Positions 48,684 through 59,403 of a stretch of DNA of 64,000 bases are shown here, piece by piece. The position numbers were made by a program, and so were the translations under genes. The first letter of the stretch is position 1; every line of letters starts with the position of its first letter. Origin of the DNA: Bidens hawaiensis (taxonomy: Eukaryota > Streptophyta > Magnoliopsida > Asterales > Asteraceae); the NCBI GenBank assembly GCA_021521415.1, contig JAIQDT010004225.1:124001-188000 (forward strand), written 5' to 3'. The notes under the pieces were generated by a model. It saw only the letters and a program-made list of their open reading frames with translations. It was not told where the DNA came from and did not search any database.

Positions 48684-49861
48684 TGATGTTCGGTTTATTT
48701 GTACATATTTTAGTTTGCTAACTTAGTTGTTTTAATCGTTTAGTTTAGGAACTTTGGTACTTCATACATGTTTATTGTGTTCCAGGTCACAGGTCCTTAA
48801 TGCACTTAATTTGGACCTGTACGAGCATGGAATGAAGACCCGGGATGTCCAGCACGCAAATCGAGACATTAATTTGGATTTGCTGAGAAAAGAGACCCAT
48901 CGCGTAGCGCGATGGGTGTTGAAGGTGGGGCATCGCGCTACGCAATGCCCTAGAATTATTGACCAGGCGTTGACTTCTGGTCCATCGCGTAGCGCGATGG
49001 ACCTGGGGAGGAGACCATCGCGCTACGCGATGGTCCCCAAAATCAGGAAAGTTAGGGTTTTGTTTTATACAATATTTTGATGACCCTAGGTGTTATTCTA
49101 CACCTTCCAGGCGATTTTCAGAGCAGCAAAGGGAGTCACCATCACCTCCAATCATCTCCAAGCATCATATATGTTATATCAGATCATAACCGAGGCCCGA
49201 GAGATGCCGATGCGCGGCTAGTTCCTTCGAGTCATACCCGGGATGTATAGTTTGTAATCTTTCAAGTATTTCTCATGTACTAGAACGAATTGATTGTAAC
49301 TATCTTTGATGTTAATCTATGAGTATTGATGTCTAGTATTATTGTGCACAACGTCAGTTTAGGTTTATTTCGAGCGGAACGATTAGTGTGCCAGTTGCTA
49401 TGAGAATTGCTTGTAGGATTGTTTTGACTTGTTAATTGCAAGAAAGCATACGTTTGCCCTTAGTTGAGTCACACTGGCAGGGACCGTTTGATAACCAGTG
49501 TCGTGTGTTAGCGAGCGTGGATGCCTAAGGTTTAACCGGTTAGTCAGTCTGTAGTTGACACAAGATAGTTTATCTGTTAAGTTGCATGAGTTTGCTGTTA
49601 GGTTACGTACTTGGATTCCTGGGTGTGATTTGCTTTGTTGATTGATTGAATCTTTGATTATTTGTTTAGCTATTATAAAACCAAACTGTTTGCTAGTGTG
49701 ATCAGCACTTTAATTGAATTACTTCATAATGTTAGGAATCGTTTACACTTTACACTTACCACATACTACTCGTGGTTCGACGCCCTACTTACCCTAGCTT
49801 GCTTAGGTGATTAGGACATTGATTTAATTGTTTTTTACTAGATAGCGACAGTCTAGCATCA
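48684..49861 (+). mobile_element. Solo LTR, 1178 bp
   Basis: Starts TGATGTTCGG and ends GTCTAGCATCA. The 5-bp target duplication CATAT is exact at 48679-48683 and 49862-49866. Near the end GGTTCGACGCCCTACTTACC resembles the closing region of the LTR-like segment at 24.0-25.3 kb. No coding. It contains a cluster of GC-rich palindromes at 48895-49035. Confidence 0.88.
48895..49035. repeat. Four GC-rich palindromes within the solo LTR
   Basis: Palindromes lie at 48895-48917, 48927-48950, 48979-49003 and 49013-49035. They share a core of CATCGCG, a TAG or CTA centre, and CGCGATG, with one base off in the second. Outer arms differ (ACC/GGT, GGGG/CCC, GGTC/GACC, GAC/GTC) but each pairs with its own partner. 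Confidence 0.9.
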
Positions 49862-49866
49862 CATAT

Positions 49867-50469
49867 GTATCTATAGACTAAAATATCATTAGTGCGCGTA
49901 AATTAGCTAAAACACCAAGCATGTTTTTTAGTAAACATACATACTAAAATGCCATCTATGCGTAATATTAGATACAAAACACCATACTATATTATTTAAC
50001 ATGTATTCATGAATTAAAATATCATGAATGTTTAGATGAACTAAAACAATTAATTAGCATGACTAATTTTAATAGGCATGGGAACTTAAACGCTATGTAT
50101 ATTCTATATGTTAACTAAAACATCATTCAATATATAAGACACTTTATTGAATATAAATTAGAAAAAATTATTAACACCTTATTTTTATGACTATCACACT
50201 AGCACACCATGACATTTTGATCTTAATCATTACCCGCTATAGTTGTGTATGATACAAATTTCGAGCTACATAAACGATTAAACCCAATTAATTTCACACA
50301 CGCACACCAAACCTTCCTGCTACGAATAAGTAGACTGTGTGACTGTACGCATCACAATATCACAACATGCAAGTTGTTAAGTGTGCAACAGGAAAAAAAA
50401 TCAAATGAGTAGACTCAAAATATAATACAATCATGTATATCTATAGGTAAATAGAAGAACTCCAGCAAC
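49867..50469. other. Intergenic upstream of copy E, no gene
   Basis: AT-rich. A loose repeat of ACTAAAA-CATCA/ATATCAT phrases with roughly 40-60 bp spacing runs through 49870-50130. Nothing else was recognised. Confidence 0.5.
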
Positions 50470-50560
50470 GAACCGTTTACTTTGGGTCAAGCTTAGCTAG
50501 ATAATGCATTATTGCATTTTATACACTTTCAAGTTTCAACCATATTCACAAATTTTAGTA
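50470..50560 (+). promoter_or_regulatory. Conserved upstream block of copy E
   Basis: CCGTTTACTTTGGGTCAAGC, followed by TTAGCTAGATAATGC and CTTTCAAGTTTCAACCATAT, matches the block at about 5095-5155 before copy B nearly base for base. The GGCCCTTTGAAAAGG part seen in B, C and D is not evident here. Confidence 0.5.
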
Positions 50561-51027
50561 AGTCCAAAAACATGGCAAAAATTATTGGTTTAATCGAGAT
50601 ATCGTTAAAAATATTGTTAGTTTATTTAAGATTAGTTAAATTCCGTTAGAAACTTTGTTAGTATAGTTAGTGCCAAAACTGTAATTAGTTAATTATAGTT
50701 TGGGCTAATGTTGTAATCAATCCGTTCAAAAACAAATCAATATTATACAAAGTCTTCTTTTTAAATTGTGTTCATATATATACGTTTGACTTATGTTAAC
50801 TTGTGTTAATCAATCGATTTGATGGCCACCAAAAATGAGATAGGGGGCGCAGCTTCGAGAACGAAATGCAAAGAAACATTGCCCAAGAAAACTAGGAAAT
50901 AAAATCTTGACTATTTGCTTCAGTCATTCCTGGAACATGTAAACAAATATTTGTAGTCGTCACATATACCAACCTTTACTCTTCCAAATTAAGTTTAATC
51001 GTTAATTACTTTAATTTGGTTAGCAAG

Positions 51028-53202
51028 ATGCGGTATCCTGAAGAGGCCATGCCATGGATGGGCCTGTATGTTGCTGTAGCATCTTTGATTTGCACACTTG
51101 TGATGGCTGCTGATGTTGTCCATGGTTTTTGGAAATGGAAATTATGGTTTCCAAACAAATTTTTCACTCTCAATGCTGCTACCATTACGCTTATTGCAAT
51201 TGCAATGAAACTACCAGTGGATCTAACTACTGACAGGTCAGTTATTGATGTAGGAGATAGTAACACAGACTTTACAAAGTCTCTTAGCATCGTTTTCCTG
51301 ATCACCATGTTAGCCAATATTCTTCCATCTTTAGGGCTTATGGATGACAAAGAGCTTCTAGCAAACATTGTGGCATTGGGTATCCTTGTCATCACCATTA
51401 TTGTAAATGTATTTATACAAAGTTTCACTTTGGTGCGTTTAGTACCTATTGAAATTATTACTTTCATTATATTTCCTATTCTATGGCCATTTTCAGTAGC
51501 TTTGACCGTTTCAACATCTAGAAAAATATTAGAACATCGGTATGAGGAGTCACAACAACTAATTTCAAGTCATCAAGAGAAAAGGTTTTCCTCCAAAGAC
51601 CTTGGACATTATATTAAAAAGTTTTGGATGATGACGGAAACTCGTAACCCACAATTTGCAATCGCTTGCTCACCAGTTTCTTGTGCCTTTGGGGTTCTAT
51701 GCGCATTATTGACTTTCAGGTCAGTTCAAGCAGTAATTGACTGGAAATATCGTTGGTATGGTACTCCAGCTTATGGGTGGTCACTCGAGATAATTTTATT
51801 TGTGCAATCAATAGGGGTTGTAGTAGGTAGTATTGCACCAGTGTTTAGATGTTTCACATCTATTGGTCATTTCAATCTCTCAATGAAATGGAGTACAAAC
51901 AATTTGAACGTGTTTCGAGTGGAGAAACATTGGATCCAAAGGCTTCAACAGTGGAAATGTAGCCATATCCATGCACATATTCCTGGTCATCACTGCCAAA
52001 TAGTTCTCCATTACATAAAAAACACATTATTGAACGTATGCATGATATTCCATATTGTGGTTTTGGTTATATGTAAAATCAGTTGCCTTGTTCCGAGAAT
52101 TTTCCTCATCTTACTCTCTTGTTGTTGGTATATCGTCAAGTCATTTTTAAAAAAGTTTGAAATGCTAGCAGATGAGAGCTCAGAAATAGAAGAATATGCA
52201 AGTTATGTTGTACAAATTGAAGAGGATGAGAAGCTTTCAAAAAGGATATTAAGAAATACGTTGCATTCTATAACCCATCTCCTTGATGAGTTTGAAAAAA
52301 AAGAGCCAAAAAAACTTATGAAGCTTCTAGACAAATCCACGGGATTCAGCGGAGTTGTGGAGTTTGACAATGACCAAGTCCCACCTTTACATCCAGAAGA
52401 AACCCATAATTGTTGGAGCCTTGTCGTAGTAACTTTGACGGCAATTGCCATTGCCCTTCCTAACATTTCAAATACTTATTTCAAGGGGTTACTTTTCGGT
52501 ATGAGGGAAGGCTTCCAACTTGTAAGACATATCGAAGTATGTATCAATGTAGATGGTGACTCAGTAAAGGCAAGAAAAGCAGCAAGTCGTGGATGGGCAG
52601 AAGTTGAAGTATACCGCACATGGCTACAAATAAATCTTCAAGAAGAGGCTAATAAAGGAAAAACGGCAAAGGAGATTCTTCAATGGTTGGGTGATGAAGC
52701 AGCAAAAGTTGTTATACAGTTTAACAGTAAGAAAAAATCAAGTGTATACCGCTCACCTTATAAGTTTATACTTGCAAGTTCTATGTATAGGACCAGTCAA
52801 ACTATATTGTTACGCTATAATGAGCAAGAAAAATGGTTGAAGGATGAAGAACTTTTTGAATGGATATCAACTCTAACTGCAGATGTATTATTAGCTTGCT
52901 TTACTAACTTACCATGTGTCATAAAAATGAAGTGTCATCACCATGCAATAGAGAAAAGGGGTGACAACATTCGGAATGCAGCTCAACTTCTTGTTAAATC
53001 TAAAAAGATCCTTAAGATCCTTAAAGCACGTCAACTTCCAAACATTGATCAAGACTCCATGGCATACATTGATAAGTGGCGTGTGCTACTCAAGAATCAA
53101 ATACCTAGTAGTGGTCACATGACCAATGGTGGAGCTTCTTTATCTAGGATTGAAAGAAGTTCTTCAAGTTTGGGCGAATCAGTCATAATAAACATTTTAT
53201 AA
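51028..53202 (+). CDS. Copy E: intact multi-pass membrane protein, uncharacterised plant family (724 aa)
   Basis: Single exon, open throughout. I take the first in-frame ATG (MRYPEEAMPWMGLYV), which leaves the same spacing to PWxGLY as the MDTPDDFMPW start of copy C. An upstream TTG at 51016 has no support. The protein aligns with copy B from end to end. About nine hydrophobic segments lie in the first ~370 residues, the EKHWIQRLQQW loop precedes the last pair, and the soluble C-terminal half carries KEILQWLGDEA, CHHHAIEKRG and ARQLPNIDQDSMAYI. It differs from B mainly in the loop after LPVDL (about five extra residues, TTDRSVIDVGDSN) and in the Ser-rich tail. Function is unknown. The copy E upstream sequence keeps only part of the block shared by the other copies. 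Confidence 0.93.
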   Translation: MRYPEEAMPWMGLYVAVASLICTLVMAADVVHGFWKWKLWFPNKFFTLNAATITLIAIAMKLPVDLTTDRSVIDVGDSNTDFTKSLSIVFLITMLANILPSLGLMDDKELLANIVALGILVITIIVNVFIQSFTLVRLVPIEIITFIIFPILWPFSVALTVSTSRKILEHRYEESQQLISSHQEKRFSSKDLGHYIKKFWMMTETRNPQFAIACSPVSCAFGVLCALLTFRSVQAVIDWKYRWYGTPAYGWSLEIILFVQSIGVVVGSIAPVFRCFTSIGHFNLSMKWSTNNLNVFRVEKHWIQRLQQWKCSHIHAHIPGHHCQIVLHYIKNTLLNVCMIFHIVVLVICKISCLVPRIFLILLSCCWYIVKSFLKKFEMLADESSEIEEYASYVVQIEEDEKLSKRILRNTLHSITHLLDEFEKKEPKKLMKLLDKSTGFSGVVEFDNDQVPPLHPEETHNCWSLVVVTLTAIAIALPNISNTYFKGLLFGMREGFQLVRHIEVCINVDGDSVKARKAASRGWAEVEVYRTWLQINLQEEANKGKTAKEILQWLGDEAAKVVIQFNSKKKSSVYRSPYKFILASSMYRTSQTILLRYNEQEKWLKDEELFEWISTLTADVLLACFTNLPCVIKMKCHHHAIEKRGDNIRNAAQLLVKSKKILKILKARQLPNIDQDSMAYIDKWRVLLKNQIPSSGHMTNGGASLSRIERSSSSLGESVIINIL

Positions 53203-54424
53203 TATGTGTGTAGAATAATTTACTTGAGATTTCCATTCAAGGCAAAAATGTAATTATACATGTCATACCCAAGCCTCTCTTTACCTGATCACAGTAGTCT
53301 TATGAAAATTAGTGTCAATTTTAATTTTCATTAAGTCAAGAAAAGAGTCAAGTAAAAAGTCTAGAAAAGCAAGAAAAAGAAAAAAAAAGAGTCAGAAAAT
53401 CAAAAGAAAACGAGTCAGATAAGGAGTCAGTCCTATGAATTTTAAGTTCTGCTTTATTTCTTCATTTATTTTCGACTCAAGCCTTGGACTTTCTACGTTT
53501 GTAGTCATACAAGATCTGATTGTTAAGGCCCTGAGTCTTACGCTTTGTTTTATTTTCTTTCTTTTGTTCAAGCCTTGGACTTTCTCTGCGCGATAATATG
53601 GTATTATCCGACCTGATTGTTATGGCCTGAACTTCTGCTTTATTTTAATCTTTCTAGATCAAGTCAAGTGTGCAAAGCACAAAGTGTCATGTGTACAGTG
53701 TACAATAAGTCCAGTATGTTAATAAGAGTGTTGTGATCAACTAAGAAAGGTTTAAGGGCAAGTTGAGGTGATATGTTAACACAAAGTAAGGCTGATATAT
53801 GATGGAATCAGTAACATGTCTGACTAAGTGGGGACCACATAAGCACCGTGCCTAATCGAACCTCAAATGTATCACTCTAGCATCAAAACATTTGGCAAGA
53901 TAAAAAGAAGGACGATATCTACAGTCAATGATGAACTTGTGTCACAATAATTTCAAAATGGAAACGCGATCTAGGGCTTTGCAAATCAATATGATTCCAT
54001 GTCGCGATCGTTCTTTGCAAATCAACTAAAGAATAGATCTATGTAATTAATTCAATATTATTTTTAACCTCAAAATGTTTTAAATTTTCTTTTAATTTAA
54101 GTTTATTTTGTTTTGTTTTTGTTTTCTAAAATATTAAGTACCTGTACAGATTAATATTTTAAGTTTTATTTTTTATTTTATTTTATTTTAATTCTTTATT
54201 CTTATTTTTATTTTTATTTTTTTTGTTTTATTTTTATCTTTCACTTTATTTTATCGTCTTCTTTTATTGAGTTTTTATGATCGTTAGTGCAAAGTTTAAT
54301 AAATAACGGACTGACAAAAGAAAATCATAAAAAGTAAACAAGTGCACGGATTCGATGGGTAAATGTTTTTCGGGATTGAAAATGCTAATATTTTTATAAA
54401 CCGAGGACTGAGAGTGTATTTTCA
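53203..54424. other. 3' flank of copy E, no gene
   Basis: Contains AAGTCAAGAAAAGAGTC-type low-complexity sequence (53330-53430). A two-copy repeat of CAAGCCTTGGACTTTCT followed by CTGATTGTTA(A/T)GGCC lies at about 53478-53545 and 53569-53630. A T/TTTTA-rich tract fills 54060-54260. The 5' end of the retrotransposon remnant that follows could lie here, but no LTR copy was found. Confidence 0.5.
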
Positions 54425-54468
54425 GTGAATACTCGCGATGTTTTGACCTTATCGCGAGATAGGCAGAC

Positions 54469-54484
54469 CCTATATATATGGGAA
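54469..54484 (+). promoter_or_regulatory. TATA-box-like element before the retrotransposon accessory ORF
   Basis: CCCTATATATATGGG lies about 130 bases upstream of the ATG at 54612. A C/T-rich leader (TCTCTTCTCTCTCATCTTC) sits between, a layout expected of a plant promoter and 5' untranslated region. Confidence 0.45.
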
Positions 54485-54611
54485 ACCAAAATATCTTTCA
54501 CTATTCACCAAACATTTTTACTTTTCACTTTGTCTCTTCTCTCTCATCTTCAAGCCTTCAAACCTTTAAATTTTTCAAATTCTTCAACGATCCGACCCTT
54601 CATTATCAAAC

Positions 54612-56745
54612 ATGTCGTTGAATCCTGATTATCCACCCTCGGTATAGCTTCATAATTTCCTTAGATCATCCCTTCTTCTGTGTTTCTTGGTTCACGTAAA
54701 TTGAGGCGACGGTTAATATGAACCGTTGGCCAAATCTGGAGATCAGATCTCAAAATTTGTGTTGTTTTCACATTTAGAAATTGATATTAGACTTTCAATT
54801 CATGTTCATCATCATTAGTTTTAGTTTTTAGATGTGTTTTGTGTACAGATTGTAGATCTGGGTTTATTTTATGTTTTCAATGGTTCAATTGACCAAGCAA
54901 ACCAAAGGGTTTCTGGTTCAAACCTTTCAGAAACCCAATTCAGGGCTAGGCGACTTCAATGGATGGAAAAGGAAACAAAAATTGACAAGTTGGATTTTTT
55001 CGCATAAGAGGTTTTTCGCTTCGCATACCCATGCGAAGCGAAAGGGCATTCTGTTTCGCTTCGCATGCCCATGCGAAGCGAAATGATTTCTGTTTCACTT
55101 CGCATGCCATGCGAAGCGAAATGATTTCTGTTTCTCTTCGCATGACCATGCGAAGTGAAACTGGACCCATGCGAAAAAGTCACACTTGAAATTTTTTTCT
55201 ACTACTGGACTGTTTGGACTTTTGAACTGTCTTGGACTTCATAATTGTAAATATTGGACTAAGTAACTTATATAATGTACATGATTAATTAACTGCTAGT
55301 AATTAATTAAATTATATAATGTGTACACATTTAAAGCTTATAGATATATATAACTTATTTGTTCTGTTTGTTTTAATGATGATTCTCATGATCATATGGT
55401 CTGATTTCAGGGTCACAATTTGTTTTGTTCTCTCGAGTTACCAAAGGCCAAAAAGGATAAAGTTTTCACGTCTATCGTCAAGGGGCTCAAGCAATCACCC
55501 CCTGTACATGCAATTACAGCCAACCCAGCTATATATTACAAGTGGATTTTGGATTTCTGGGCCTTTGGGAAGGTTGCTGGGAAGGAATTAACGATTACTG
55601 AAGCTGATATTAGACGGGTATTGAAGATAGCTGACAAGCCAGGTTATAAGTATGAAAGGGGTGACAGAAAGAAGTTAGAGGATTTTGTGATGAGTATGGG
55701 ATACGATACTGAATGGAAGAGCTTGGAGAAGAAGCATCTCCCACCATACTGGAGATTTCTGTTTCACATCGTAACTCACTGCTTTGCAGACATAAGAGGA
55801 GGGTTTGATAGTATGAGTACTGACTGGGTCCGTATTATGTTTGCACTGACTACTCGAGAGAAGTTCAATTACTCTCGAAGAATATTCCTATGCATGTTGG
55901 GGAATATTAGGAGTGGGGCAATATGGCTTATGTATCCAAGATTTGTACAGATGCTTCTTGATGATCTAATTCCAGATGTCCCTAGGCCAGGATCAAAAAA
56001 AGCTAAAGACAAGAAGTCTTATCCCGAGCCCTATCATGTGAATGAGATCAAGATGTCAATTTTTGGTGTATTACTTAGCACCAAAGGAAGGGGACACCAG
56101 TATGTAGGACCAAGGCTGGGTCCTAAATTTGGATTATTTGAGGAAACAGAGCCTGCTGGGGATGAGGCATCTGATGATAGTGAAGAGGAGGATGAGCCAG
56201 AGGTCGGGGCAGAACAAGATTCTAGTGATGAGCCAGCCGAGGATCGAACAAAGGCCAAGCACGACTTAAAGAGGAAGGAGGCCGGAAAGGGCAAAGTTAT
56301 AGAGCTTGAGGAGGAAGAAGAAGACCAGCTGCCCCTGAAGCGTTTGAGGAAACTTGGGGACTCCCAGAAGTCAACCAAGTTTCTTGTCAAGATTCCCTCA
56401 CAAGACAAACCATTTGACCAACCGAAAATCACCAAAGAAGCCCTAGCCCAAGCCCTCAAAGCATTAGATGTAACCAAAATCCAAATTCCCACCTCCAAGA
56501 AGCCAAATACTAGGAAGAAAACTAAGGCCAAGAAAACCAAAACCCTACTCCACGACTCACCAGAATCCTCACCCGAACCTTCACCAACAGACCAACCAAT
56601 GTCAACATTCCTACCCCAAGTACAATCCTCACCACCCTCACCACCACCACAACAAAACCAACTCGAACCTTCTCAAATCACAACACCACCTACCCAACCA
56701 ACCTCATCCATATTCACTTCATCAGTCTTCAGCTCACCAATATAA
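54612..56745 (+). CDS. Retrotransposon-linked accessory ORF with one intron (exons 54612-54641 and 55411-56745)
   Basis: Exon 1 is ten codons (MSLNPDYPPS) ending at a GT donor, GTATAGCTTC. Exon 2 begins after TGATTTCAG in the same phase and reads GHNLFCSLELPKAKKDK. The combined ORF is about 454 codons. Residues ~30-200 contain ELTITEADIRRVLKIAD, PYWRFLFHIVTHC, REKFNYSRRIFLCML and WLMYPRFVQMLLDD. I recognise these from ORFs carried by Asteraceae retrotransposons that databases label with misleading names such as longin-like; the biochemical role is unknown. The C-terminal half is acidic, then Lys- and Pro-rich. TAA at 56743 is probably secondary, because the frame continues open beyond it. The polypurine tract and LTR 2.2 kb downstream show it belongs to a retrotransposon, not to the host array. 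Confidence 0.6.
55014..55160. repeat. Four tandem palindromes in the putative intron
   Basis: Units at 55014-55043, 55054-55083, 55093-55121 and 55131-55160 follow the pattern TTTCGCTTCGCATG...CATGCGAAGCGAAA with a period of about 39 bp. Later units show changes in one arm (TTTCACTTCG, TTTCTCTTCG). The last unit's right arm, CGAAGTGAAA, lacks the match to its own left arm but pairs with the third unit's left arm. Confidence 0.88.
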
Positions 56746-59000
56746 ACAACAAGCTTATGGAGCAAAACCGTTATAACTTCCCCAACCCAAACCGTCACAC
56801 CATCTATGACACAACCAACACTACCCATCACTACAACTTCACCAATCATTACCCAACCCATCACCCTACCTTTGCTAACAACCTCACCACCCATAATGTC
56901 CACCACCCCACCATCCACCATTATCTCACCCAAACCCATTTCCCGAGGAATGTCTTCGACACCTCCAGTGTACGCCGATCCTATCCTCGATAGGATCGTC
57001 GCACTGGAGGAATCAAACGCTAAGAGGGCGGAGCGAGAAATTGTGCTCCTCAAGTTTATTAAAGAAATGAAACAGAAGGCGTTGGAGGATGAGGAAGAGA
57101 AAGCGGCTCTGAGGGAAAGGATAAGGGTGTTGTAAGAGCAAAAGGAAGCAAGCGACGCACTTGCTGAAAATCAGAGATTATTTACCAACACCTTCCACAC
57201 CCGAATCTAGAATCTGCAAGCACTTATGAACCGTGAAGCCTTTGATAACGCAAATTTGAGAGCAGATCATTCAAGACTAGGTGACAGATTGGCTACGATT
57301 GAAAGAGACTTACAAGTGCTAGTGCCCTCAGATCAAGTTTAAATAAGAAGATCGAGGATGCTAATAGGAAATGGAATGTTGAACAAGAAGCTACAAACTT
57401 CCGAGTTACAAGTTTAGAAAAATAGCTTGCTTCATCCGCCTCTCTCGATACACTGCAAGCAGAGATGAAGGCTATACAAGAAAAGATAAAGGAGCAAGAT
57501 CGTCTGAATGAGCTACAACTCAAGACGAATGAAGACATGGTGAGTAAGTACCAAGCGGCCTCAGACCTTTTGGGCATTCAAGAAGATGAATTTCATGGTC
57601 TGGAGGATAGGCTGGACGTAGTGTTTGGGGCTTGGAGAAGGTCTGGTGAGACTTCCCAAGTCGATGGTTCACAGCCTACCGCAGGTCCATCTGTGACTAT
57701 GCGAGGAGTTCAGGCTGTAGCATCTGAAGGTGAGGCGACTTTTGGTCGGTTAGTACAACAGGCGGCCATTCTAGCGGTGTTAGTGGTGGAAATGATGGTG
57801 ATGACGAAGATGAGAAAGAGGATGATGATGAAGAAGAAGATGATGACGATGATGACGTTCATGATAGCTTCGATGATGATGACGATATTGATGATGAGGG
57901 CGGAGACGGTGGAAACGGAGGAGCCGGAGCGGCAGGAGGTGGAGGTGGAGATAACACTCAATCACCTCCACACACTCAATATGAAGTTCAAGACCCTGCT
58001 GCTCACGACTCGGTTGGCAAAGTCAGGGAGCATGATACACAGATCACTGACATGTATAAAGATTTATTTCCTGATGACTTTGCAGGTGTTATGAATGACT
58101 TTATTGAAGCAGGAATGAACTTGGAGCATCTTATTGATCAGAATACAGAGGCGAGGGTTGAAGACGACTACATCAACTACTCACCCAATCCTGATTGCTC
58201 AAGTTCAAGGTTCAGAAACTCCTGTTGCCGACCCAGTCTCTAATCCAACAGCCGACTTGACACAAGAACCACCTAAGAAGAAGAGAAAGACGCACATTGT
58301 GTCAAGTCGTGCGTGTGCCTGCCTGCTCAATTACCCTTATCATGACGACTCGCTGATCGTTTATGCAAAGTATGATAAGAGGAATAGCGTCAGGGCCATC
58401 AGACGATATAGCGGCGATCTAATCTATCTCAACCACCATGAGCTGAAGTCGCTACCAGAGCTTGACATCAATTATCTCCGACAAGCTCTAGGCCACGGTG
58501 CAGTTGGGAGTACGTTAGAAAGCTGGGTCCCAGACTATCTCCATCATCAATCAAGGGTGAGCTACAAAGATTTCGAGCCGAATAAGGGTCGTAAATATAA
58601 GAACCCATAGAAGATAGATCCAGCTACCGGAGAGCCTCGCACAATGTGGAGATACAGGGCACCGAAATACTGTCACGAGATTTATCACGGCAAGCCTTAT
58701 CTTCCCAACACTCTCCGAGATTTCATTGACTGGGAGTTTGATAATAAAATCGGTGAGGCCGTCATACACTACCTTGATATGCACGAGATTCGAGTGTTTA
58801 ACGAGCATGAGCTTATGGGTCTACACATTGAGGATGTGAAGAAGCTCTACAACAAGCCACTGGGAACCGTCGAGGACTTGGGACGTTAGAATACAGACCG
58901 AATAGTTGAAGCTTTCAACAAGTTTGTATGTAGACTTGTTGAGCTTCCACTAACCGAGGACGAATGTTTGGTCTACGACACCGACGGGTTCCAATACTAA
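56746..59000 (+). pseudogene. Decayed continuation of the retrotransposon accessory ORF
   Basis: Past the TAA at 56743 the same frame stays open to TAA 57133-57135. It gives a Thr/Pro-rich linker and a charged coiled coil (RIVALEESNAKRAEREIV). More coiled coil follows in shifted frames (EKIKEQDRLNELQLKTNEDM, about 57480-57545). Next come an Asp/Glu run (57790-57900), a KKKRK basic patch (~58276) and a C-terminal domain (DYLHHQSRVSYKDFEPNKGR ... FIDWEFDNKIGEAVIHY). The last is interrupted by TAG 58608 and TAG 58887 and ends at TAA 58998-59000. The acidic run is out of frame in the longest ORF, where it reads as Met/Lys. Altogether it looks like one protein of about 1400 codons, now broken. Confidence 0.6.
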
Positions 59001-59015
59001 AGACTAGAGGGAGAT
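59001..59015 (+). promoter_or_regulatory. Polypurine tract before the 388-bp LTR
   Basis: AGACTAGAGGGAGAT directly precedes TGTTAGATCCC, one base after the terminal stop codon of the accessory ORF remnant. This is the usual arrangement at the 3' end of many plant LTR retrotransposons. Confidence 0.75.
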
Positions 59016-59403
59016 TGTTAGATCCCTTTTTGGTTATATTAGTCTTTTGTATTGGTGATTATGTAATGGGCCATTTTATTTACTTTGTATATTTTAGGCC
59101 AAAGAGAAAAAGTGTAAAGAAGCCCATTGGGCATTTGATGTATCCTACTTCTCATGCATGCTTCCCTATAAATAGGAAGCATGCCATGAGAAGTAAACAG
59201 GTTGTTGATATTCAAAAGAGAAAACCTTTTGTCAAAACACTCTCTCACTTTCTTTCGGCTCTCTCTCTCTCTCCTTCTCTCAAACCAATCGAAAATAACA
59301 TCTCAAGATCCGAGACCGCTTAGGTGGCTTAGTGTGATTTCCGCTAGCACTAAGCTCGATTAATCCAAGAATATTGTTAGATCCACCCACGTTGGGACCT
59401 ACA
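59016..59403 (+). repeat. 3' LTR of the truncated retrotransposon
   Basis: Starts TGTTAGATCCC and probably ends GGGACCTACA, an imperfect inverted match to the start. It contains a TATA box (CCCTATAAATAGGAAGC, ~59162-59178) and a CT-rich leader. The 3' flank is GTTGT. No 5' partner LTR occurs upstream in the window, so the 5' half of the element is missing or too diverged to see. Confidence 0.65.

Noticed and set aside
33177..49866. Identical target duplications (CATAT) at the solo LTRs 33182-35605 and 48684-49861, suggesting they are two halves of one element
   Set aside because: The two LTRs have different termini, lengths and interiors, and each has its own pair of flanking repeats. An AT-rich 5-mer shared by chance is likely.
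51016..51027. Upstream start for copy E adding four residues
   Set aside because: It depends on a TTG codon. The ATG at 51028 gives the family-typical distance to the PWxGLY motif.
57710..57971. Minus-strand ORFs rich in Ile or His near the retrotransposon accessory ORF
   Set aside because: They are reverse readings of the GAT/GAA repeat that encodes an Asp/Glu run in the sense direction.
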